46,982 nt of DNA from a virus, in IMG/VR virus record IMGVR_UViG_3300037264_001228, positions 1-46,982 of that record; one strand, given 5' to 3'. Below, piece after piece: positions 42,262-46,982 of this stretch. Positions within the stretch are counted from its first letter, which is position 1, and every line of letters begins with the position of its first letter. The notes below the pieces were generated by a model, which saw only the letters and a list, made by a program, of their open reading frames with translations, was not told the DNA's origin and searched no databases. The position numbers and the translations under genes were made by a program.

Positions 42262-44250
42262 CTATATCACCTTGGCTTCACTGATCTCGTTTTGTTTGGC
42301 GACCATTATAGCATTGGGAAAACTATTCTTGATGCTGTCGATATGCGACATCACAAAAATTTGCTGGTATTGGTCGCGGAGGGTGTTGATGGTGGCGATG
42401 AACTGACTGATCCCGACTGGGTCCAAATATTCGGGCTCGTCTACGATCAAGCAGTTGAAATGGCATCCCGACATTTCTTGTAAAATCTGACTCAGGGCGA
42501 CACGTAGAGCCAAGCTCACCCGTGTCCCTTCACCGCCCGACAACGACTCAATGGGCCTGAGGGTGTCTGTTCCCGCCGACAACTCAATGCCTTTCTTGGT
42601 TCCGGCTTCCGTGATCTCGACCCTAACATTGAGTTGTCCGTCCGACATCATATGCAACAGCTCTTGGGTCCGTTGCGCGACTAACGGCATGTAGTGGTCA
42701 GTGATCATGAGCGGGATTCCAGTGGGAGAGAGGGCTGCTGCCACGAATTCGGTTTCGGGGAGCTTGTCCTTGAACAAGGCCAAGTTATCTCGGGCGTCCT
42801 TCAATGAATTCTCAAGGGTCTCCCGGCTTTGCTTGGTCGAGGCGAATCCCACTAACCTCTTCGAGCAGATGTCCCGTTGCGCCGTTATCATCGTGATCTC
42901 GGACCCTAAGACGTTGACTTCGGTATTGAGCTTGGTCCCCACCAACTTCAGGGTTTGGGTAGCGGCTTCCAGTTCCCCCCTTAACCCGTCCCCCACTTGC
43001 TGCTTTTGCAATTTGAGGTTGGAGAGTTGGTCAAGGAGAATCTGCTTCGTGTCCTGCTGCCCCTCTAGCTTAGCCACCTTCTCCTTGGTCTCGGATATCT
43101 GCCTCGCAATGACTTCGGGCTGGCCATTGGTCTGAGTCCGTGGGAGTTTGCTGAGTTTATCCATGAAAGACCGCATCTCGTCTTCAATGGCCTTCACAAT
43201 GGTTTGCCACTTCGCCGGTTCTATTGTGGTCCCACACACGGGGCAGATGTCGCCACCGTCCTTGATCACGGCAATCCTCTTCCTGCACCCCTCAATTTCT
43301 CGGTTGGCGTCCTCGATCTCCTTCCCCACTCTCGCCATTTCCGCTAAAGCGTCATTTGCCTCTTTGAGGCTGAGTTCAAGCGAAGGCAACATCCCGCGCA
43401 AGTTGTCGATGGTCGTGACCCGGTTCTCGCAGACCCGAATATCGGATTCGGCCTTGCCGATCTGGGTGTCAAAGTTGATTTCGGCGTGAGCGATTTTTGT
43501 CGTCAGGGACTTGATGGTGACATCGAGATTCGCGCAAGTCTCTCTAGTGGCCCTATCCTCAGCTAGTATCCGCTCCTGCTTTTGGGTGAGGTCAGTGATT
43601 TTGGAGTTAAAGGCCCCAATCTCTGCCGACGTCGTGGCGATGGCGGCATTGAGGTCATCGTAAGACGGCATGGCCGTGATCTGGCCTTCAATAGCGTCAA
43701 TCGTGCCCTTGCGCGAGGCCACAGCCACCGTCATCTCCCGCAATGAGTCTTTGGCGGTTTCCCATGCCCTACCGTACTTATCCAGCCCCAAGATCGAGGC
43801 GACGAGGTCCCGGCGCTGTGAGGGCGTGGACTTGATGAAGGAGTTGAGTTGGCCTTGGGGGATGACCACGGATTCCTGTAGCAGTTCTTTGGTTGCGCCC
43901 ACGGCCTTGACCACGATAGAGGCAAGGTTCTTGGAACCCTGAGCCACCGCCTTCCCATCCACCTTCACCGACAACCCCATCTTCCCGTCATCGTATTCGC
44001 GCTCAATGCGATAGAGTTTGCCGTCAATCTCAAGATCGAGTTCGACATAACAATATTCGGTGCCAGACCTGACCACGTCTTTGTTGCCGGTTTTGGCGGA
44101 GCCGTAGATAGCCCAGACAATGGCCTCAACGATGGTAGACTTCCCCGCACCATTGCCACCGATAATGCTGCATGCGCTGACATCAGCGAGATTGAGTTCA
44201 CAGTCAGCATAGGACTTGTAGTTGTGGAGCTTGAGCCTCATGAGCTTCAT
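42262..44250 (-). CDS. SbcC/Rad50-like SMC-type ATPase (T4 gp46-like)
   Basis: 662 residues. Walker A GGNGAGKST (31-39); Q-loop Q132 (VIPQGQLNSF); coiled-coil arms on both sides of a zinc-hook CPVC (336-339); signature SLSGGEGTR (569-577); Walker B LIVDEPEYLD (601-610); H-loop H636 (MSHID). It is short for Rad50 but fits phage recombination ATPases. With the SbcD-like protein encoded upstream it would form an end-processing nuclease for recombination or host-DNA breakdown. The start overlaps a tiny ORF as ATGA. Confidence 0.93.
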   Translation of the reverse strand: MKLMRLKLHNYKSYADCELNLADVSACSIIGGNGAGKSTIVEAIVWAIYGSAKTGNKDVVRSGTEYCYVELDLEIDGKLYRIEREYDDGKMGLSVKVDGKAVAQGSKNLASIVVKAVGATKELLQESVVIPQGQLNSFIKSTPSQRRDLVASILGLDKYGRAWETAKDSLREMTVAVASRKGTIDAIEGQITAMPSYDDLNAAIATTSAEIGAFNSKITDLTQKQERILAEDRATRETCANLDVTIKSLTTKIAHAEINFDTQIGKAESDIRVCENRVTTIDNLRGMLPSLELSLKEANDALAEMARVGKEIEDANREIEGCRKRIAVIKDGGDICPVCGTTIEPAKWQTIVKAIEDEMRSFMDKLSKLPRTQTNGQPEVIARQISETKEKVAKLEGQQDTKQILLDQLSNLKLQKQQVGDGLRGELEAATQTLKLVGTKLNTEVNVLGSEITMITAQRDICSKRLVGFASTKQSRETLENSLKDARDNLALFKDKLPETEFVAAALSPTGIPLMITDHYMPLVAQRTQELLHMMSDGQLNVRVEITEAGTKKGIELSAGTDTLRPIESLSGGEGTRVSLALRVALSQILQEMSGCHFNCLIVDEPEYLDPVGISQFIATINTLRDQYQQIFVMSHIDSIKNSFPNAIMVAKQNEISEAKVI

Positions 44251-44432
44251 GACCCTAGTCCCCCAGCCATTACACAGCGTTTACGAGTCTTATACAGTTT
44301 CCATGTGCGGTAGAACGGATCGGAGACCGTAAGCCTGTGCTTGGCTTCTGTTGCGGTGTAGGCGTGGATGCTGATCTGTGACTTGGCATCACCAAAAACA
44401 AAGCAGAGTTTCTGGCGCTTTAGTTTTTTCAT
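44247..44432 (-). CDS. Small basic protein between sbcD- and sbcC-like genes
   Basis: 61 residues, Lys/Arg-rich (MKKLKRQKLCFVFGDAKSQI ... YRTWKLYKTRKRC). Overlaps both neighbours with ATGA-type junctions. Could bind nucleic acid; not recognised. Confidence 0.55.
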   Translation of the reverse strand: MKKLKRQKLCFVFGDAKSQISIHAYTATEAKHRLTVSDPFYRTWKLYKTRKRCVMAGGLGS

Positions 44433-44614
44433 GACGTCCCTTTGGTGCGACGAGGTCTGACGTACTTGGTGATCACGCGCAACGTTTCCACGGCTTCGGT
44501 TAGGTCACACCACCGACAAGGGTCTTTGAAGCACCAGTGACCAATCCCGTCTCTCACACATCGTTCTGCCGCCCTGACCACCTTCGCAATCGCCAACCGC
44601 TCCGATTTGGTCAT
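44429..44614 (-). CDS. Small Cys-rich protein between sbcD- and sbcC-like genes
   Basis: 61 residues with Cys/His at RCVRDGIGHWCFKDPCRWC, perhaps one zinc site, followed by a helix and a basic tail (YVRPRRTKGTS). Four-base overlaps with both neighbours. Function unknown. Confidence 0.55.
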   Translation of the reverse strand: MTKSERLAIAKVVRAAERCVRDGIGHWCFKDPCRWCDLTEAVETLRVITKYVRPRRTKGTS

Positions 44615-44817
44615 GACTGTGTCTCCGTTAATGTTCTCTGCTTGCGGGAAAACTCCTTAAACTCCTCATCGGTTAGGCCGATGACCACCAACGGCGTACT
44701 CGAAACGGTGCCGGTCTCTTCCGATGAATGACAGGCACATCGAGGCGATGTGGAGTGATCCCCCTGACTCATGGCGTAGGCTTGCCCCAACAAGGTCCCC
44801 ATCAAGAGCCCAATCAT
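44611..44817 (-). CDS. Small protein with signal-peptide-like N-terminus
   Basis: 68 residues. MIGLLMGTLLGQAYAMSQG has the hydrophobic core and A-Y-A end of a Sec signal peptide, though it lacks an N-terminal Lys/Arg. The mature part would be acidic with a Cys pair (RCAC). An exported protein in the middle of a DNA-repair operon is odd; the hydrophobic start could instead be a membrane anchor. Confidence 0.5.
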   Translation of the reverse strand: MIGLLMGTLLGQAYAMSQGDHSTSPRCACHSSEETGTVSSTPLVVIGLTDEEFKEFSRKQRTLTETQS

Positions 44818-45887
44818 AGCTGGTTGTCCACGGTATCGAGAATGATGCGGGTGGCGGCGACAACATCGCCCTTATACCCGGTCTTCTCAGCGAATCTACG
44901 CACGAACTCAGACACGTTAATGCTCGTGGCTTTGGGGAGTTCGTTCACGATCTGGTCCGCACTATGGAGTCCCGCGACGAAGTAACAGCCAGCATCAACA
45001 AGGGCCTTGCGTGTGTTCTGAAGTTCGCCCTTCACGACACCCGTAATCCTGACGATGGCGTCTTTCACCGACATCCGTCCCTGCTTCAATTCCTCTAGCT
45101 GGGTGTAGTGCATGGTCACCATCTTCCGCGCATTAGGGAGCGGGATCGTGTTCACGCTCAAGTTCTTGCCGTCATCAAACACGTGCAAAAATGACTTGGG
45201 GCTGAGTTCATCGCCAAAGGCAAGGCGTTCGGGGGAGCCGGGATACCAGACATTGTTAAAGTGCTGGGCGTCATGCAGATGCCCAGCGAAGACAGCCCTA
45301 AACTTTTTCACCGTGTCATAGCGTATGACATCCTCATCAAAGAGTTCGTAGTCCACGAGCTTACTCATGACCCCGCCTTCAATGGTGCCGTGAACGAAGA
45401 GGTAGTCTTTGTCGGTGGCGTCCTTCGTGAATTCGGCTAGGGGCTTGTCTTGGCTGTGCCATTGATAAGGAAAGAAGTAGGCGTGGCAGCCCCCACCAAA
45501 ATTCACGCGAGTCGGCTCACTGACGATGTGGACGCACGTGTCTTTTGTCAGGGCGATGAATGGAGCCAAGGCGTGGGGTTGACCGACGACCTTACTCGCG
45601 TCGTGGTTGCCGGGGAAGATGTAGGACTCCACCTTATACAGGCTGATGAGTTCCTTGATAAACTCAGAAAACACCGTCAATTCGGGGATGGAGGGGTGTT
45701 TATGGACGAAGGCATCCCCAGCCATGATGAAGGTGATGGGGTCGTTGGAGACTTGGCGCTTCCGGATAAAGTCCAAAATCTCCCACATCCTCGCCTTAAT
45801 GTCGAGGAGGCGTCCATTGACGCCGTTGATGTCGGGGCCATTGCGATAGGGTCCGACATGGAAGTCTGCGCTCACTACCAAGCTCAT
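44814..45887 (-). CDS. SbcD/Mre11-like nuclease (T4 gp47-like)
   Basis: 357 residues. Metallophosphoesterase motifs: D8-x-H10 (SADFHVG), GD 57-58 (IMAGDAF), GNHD (93-96), H166 (FVHGTIEGG) and GHLH (202-205). It is the nuclease partner of the SbcC-like ATPase downstream. AAGGAG lies seven bases before the ATG. The tRNA-Tyr gene ends 20 bases upstream on the same strand, so the tRNAs and this operon may share a transcript. Confidence 0.93.
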   Translation of the reverse strand: MSLVVSADFHVGPYRNGPDINGVNGRLLDIKARMWEILDFIRKRQVSNDPITFIMAGDAFVHKHPSIPELTVFSEFIKELISLYKVESYIFPGNHDASKVVGQPHALAPFIALTKDTCVHIVSEPTRVNFGGGCHAYFFPYQWHSQDKPLAEFTKDATDKDYLFVHGTIEGGVMSKLVDYELFDEDVIRYDTVKKFRAVFAGHLHDAQHFNNVWYPGSPERLAFGDELSPKSFLHVFDDGKNLSVNTIPLPNARKMVTMHYTQLEELKQGRMSVKDAIVRITGVVKGELQNTRKALVDAGCYFVAGLHSADQIVNELPKATSINVSEFVRRFAEKTGYKGDVVAATRIILDTVDNQL

Positions 45888-45906
45888 TATCGTTCTCCTT
45901 AAATTC

Positions 45907-45994
45907 TGGTGGGTGCAGTAGGACTCGCACCTACGAAGGCCACAAGGACCGTCTGCTCTACAGGCAGATGCTTTTGCTGCTCAGCCATACACCC
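45907..45994 (-). tRNA. tRNA-Tyr (anticodon GUA)
   Basis: Acceptor GGGTGTA pairs with TGCACCC, discriminator A and encoded CCA. Anticodon stem TCTGC/GCAGA encloses CTGTAGA, anticodon GTA. The long variable arm (GGTCCTTGTGGCC) fits bacterial tRNA-Tyr. The T-arm GTAGG-TGCGAGT-CCTAC has G where U55 is nearly universal, and the D-loop lacks a GG pair. Confidence 0.92.
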
Positions 45995-46006
45995 ATTTTA
46001 CGAAAC

Positions 46007-46081
46007 TGGCTCCGGAGGTAGGACTCGCACCTACAACCTCGCGGGTAACAGCCGCTTGCTCCACTATTGAGCTACCCCGGA
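46007..46081 (-). tRNA. tRNA-Asn (anticodon GUU)
   Basis: Acceptor TCCGGGG pairs with CTCCGGA, discriminator G and encoded CCA. The loop CTGTTAC gives anticodon GTT. The T-arm is identical to that of the neighbouring tRNA-Tyr (GTAGG-TGCGAGT-CCTAC), with G at position 55. The D-loop AATAGTG lacks the usual GG. The bottom anticodon-stem pair A27-G43 is a mismatch. Confidence 0.92.
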
Positions 46082-46106
46082 ATATTTTGAACAACTGTCA
46101 CCGATC

Positions 46107-46134
46107 AGTATATCACGGCATCCGGTCTTTACAA
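46107..46134 (-). promoter_or_regulatory. Candidate promoter for tRNA-Asn, tRNA-Tyr and the sbcD operon
   Basis: TTGTAA (46134-46129), 16-base spacer and TATACT (46112-46107) on the minus strand, about 20 bases before the expected start and 26 bases before tRNA-Asn. A fair sigma70-type match in an AT-rich stretch. Confidence 0.5.
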
Positions 46135-46314
46135 TCAGCGCCTACTATTTCCCCATTTGGTAGAAGTTTTGGGTACTTTGCCGATTTCGAAGGTCCAGCT
46201 ACCCCTGTCCTACTGATCTCACGCTTGCTGATTCTCGCCTCTACACGGGCTACGCTCAACACGTTTTTTACCCGAAGAGTCTAGCGGGTGTTACCCCGCC
46301 CTAAGACAATTGTC
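46135..46314 (-). other. Unassigned non-coding segment between tRNAs, possible structured RNA
   Basis: 180 bases with no gene. On the minus strand, GTAGAGG (46244-46238) can pair with CTTCTAC (46166-46160), and inside it GGGTA (46204-46200) with TACCC (46175-46171). Nearer the Thr-CGU tRNA, GCGGG-GTAACA-CCCGC and the palindrome GACAATTGTC may fold. It does not fit a tRNA cloverleaf; no tmRNA tag frame was seen. It may be a small RNA, a degraded tRNA or spacer. Confidence 0.35.
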
Positions 46315-46389
46315 TGGAGCTGACGGTGGGTACCGCCCCCACCTCGACTACTTTACGAAAGTAGTGCCTCGCTTCTCGGCCACGTCAGC
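46315..46389 (-). tRNA. tRNA-Thr (anticodon CGU)
   Basis: Acceptor GCTGACG pairs perfectly with CGTCAGC, discriminator T and encoded CCA. Anticodon stem CTACT/AGTAG encloses TTCGTAA, anticodon CGT. The T-arm is GTGGG-GGCGGTA-CCCAC: a very unusual T-loop without UUC or A58. The D-loop has GC where GG is expected. Confidence 0.85.
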
Positions 46390-46391
46390 AC

Positions 46392-46465
46392 TGGAGCACC
46401 CGACAGGAATCGAACCCGCGTCTGCTCATTACAAATGAGCGGTCCTACCATTGAACGACAGGTGC
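46392..46465 (-). tRNA. tRNA-Thr (anticodon UGU)
   Basis: Acceptor GCACCTG pairs with CGGGTGC (one G-U), discriminator T and encoded CCA. Anticodon stem GCTCA/TGAGC encloses TTTGTAA, anticodon TGT. The T-loop TTCGATT and D-loop ATGGTA are canonical, unlike the other three. It is two bases from tRNA-Thr(CGU). Confidence 0.93.
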
Positions 46466-46479
46466 CTATCTACGACTAT

Positions 46480-46508
46480 ATTATACCACCGATCTCCGAA
46501 CTTTGCAA
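46480..46508 (-). promoter_or_regulatory. Strong sigma70-type promoter of the tRNA-Thr pair
   Basis: TTGCAA (46508-46503), 17-base spacer and perfect TATAAT (46485-46480) on the minus strand, about eight bases before tRNA-Thr(UGU). It overlaps the 3' end of the upstream small gene. Confidence 0.7.
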
Positions 46509-46669
46509 CGCCCCCTCTTGGGCTTGATGAGGACGACGTTTTGGTACTGCTGATGTTCGCCGCATTTACAGCGATGAATGACGGGGTCATTGAGCCGCCG
46601 ACACTTATGGCAGCGCCAGCGCCCCGGCCTAAACCCAAGGTCGGGGACCCCCTTGCGATCAGGCTGCAT
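46481..46669 (-). CDS. Small zinc-knuckle protein
   Basis: 62 residues from ATG 46669 (overlapping the previous gene by 11 bases); an earlier ATG at 46714 would overlap it by 56. WRCHKCRRL and HRCKCGEHQ give a CxxC/CxC zinc knuckle, followed by a basic C-terminus (IKPKRGRCKVRRSVV). Likely nucleic acid or protein binding. No clear Shine-Dalgarno; coupled translation is probable. Confidence 0.5.
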   Translation of the reverse strand: MQPDRKGVPDLGFRPGRWRCHKCRRLNDPVIHRCKCGEHQQYQNVVLIKPKRGRCKVRRSVV

Positions 46670-46973
46670 TGGGCTTCGCCACAAGGTCAGGGTTGGCTTT
46701 GGCCCACTCCGCATATCCCGGTTGCCACGGCATCAGGAGCGGTCTTGTGTCGGCAACAGCATAATGCACGGCGATGTCGCGCTCAACGGGTCCCTCCCAG
46801 TCACTCTGTGACCACTGAGAGCGTTCTCCGACACAATGCTCTTGGTCTTCGTACTTGATGCAGAGGCAGTGGTGGATAGCACAACTGCCTTCGGCTGATG
46901 CTGTGACCTCGCCGTTCACGACCCTTCGATCACGCTGTTGTGTCCAGTGCTTGCAATTGCCGCAAATTTGCAT
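46659..46973 (-). CDS. Small Cys-rich protein
   Basis: 104 residues from ATG 46973 with GGAG five bases before it. CGNCKHWTQQRD is followed by SCAIHHCLC and HCVGERSQW, a Cys/His set that could hold one or two zinc ions. The C-terminal half (LLMPWQPGYAEWAKANPDLV) is globular. The pattern CxxCKHW...GxC is common among small phage proteins of unknown role. Confidence 0.65.
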   Translation of the reverse strand: MQICGNCKHWTQQRDRRVVNGEVTASAEGSCAIHHCLCIKYEDQEHCVGERSQWSQSDWEGPVERDIAVHYAVADTRPLLMPWQPGYAEWAKANPDLVAKPNAA

Positions 46974-46982
46974 TATATCTCC

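Noticed and set aside
46135-46314. tmRNA or fifth tRNA
   Set aside because: No tag reading frame, no Ala-type acceptor, and the complementary segments do not form a cloverleaf of normal size.

Overview
The window looks like the structural and packaging half of a large tailed double-stranded DNA phage (Caudoviricetes-type). The evidence is direct: a large terminase with Walker A/B and nuclease motifs, a zinc-finger small terminase candidate, a portal, a prohead-protease/scaffold/decoration/major-capsid cluster, collagen-like tail fibres, an SbcCD-like nuclease pair and four tRNA genes with encoded CCA ends. Every convincing gene is on the minus strand, and most neighbours overlap by a few bases (ATGA or TGATG junctions), so translation is probably coupled. 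The host is bacterial by its Shine-Dalgarno use but cannot be named. No integrase, lysis cassette, tail sheath or replicative polymerase is visible.

Reading in the direction of transcription (high to low coordinates): 46973-45907 holds two small Cys-rich proteins and four tRNAs (Thr-UGU, Thr-CGU, Asn-GUU, Tyr-GUA) with good promoters and one unexplained non-coding stretch. 45887-41516 holds SbcD/Mre11-like and SbcC/Rad50-like genes separated by three tiny ORFs, followed by small unknown genes. 41498-39173 is the terminase pair. 38737-25437 is an accessory-rich block around the portal; several otherwise unrelated proteins there start with the same short peptide (M-S/A/G-W-V/T-x-K/Q-A). The block ends in a 1428-residue helical-repeat protein, followed by an AT-rich HNH endonuclease. 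24890-18820 is the capsid assembly block, with an unusual extended Shine-Dalgarno (AGGGGGTGA) before four genes. 18720-12106 holds virion and fibre genes, including a likely -1 frameshift at an A9 tract and a Gly-X-Ser collagen-like fibre. 12087-9495 has three glycosyltransferase-type genes. 8801-4207 carries an ATP-dependent DNA ligase overlapping an archaeo-eukaryotic-type primase, like bacterial NHEJ LigD split in two. 4161-1 has further virion-type genes.

The strongest candidates for something undescribed are (1) the shared N-terminal peptide on proteins encoded around the portal, possibly a capsid-loading or processing tag; (2) the split LigD-like ligase plus primase inside a virion gene block, whose extra regions share a domain with one of the tagged proteins; (3) three tRNAs lacking the T-loop U55 and the D-loop GG together; and (4) the A9 frameshift. 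Functional calls rest on motif recognition by eye; no database search was run.
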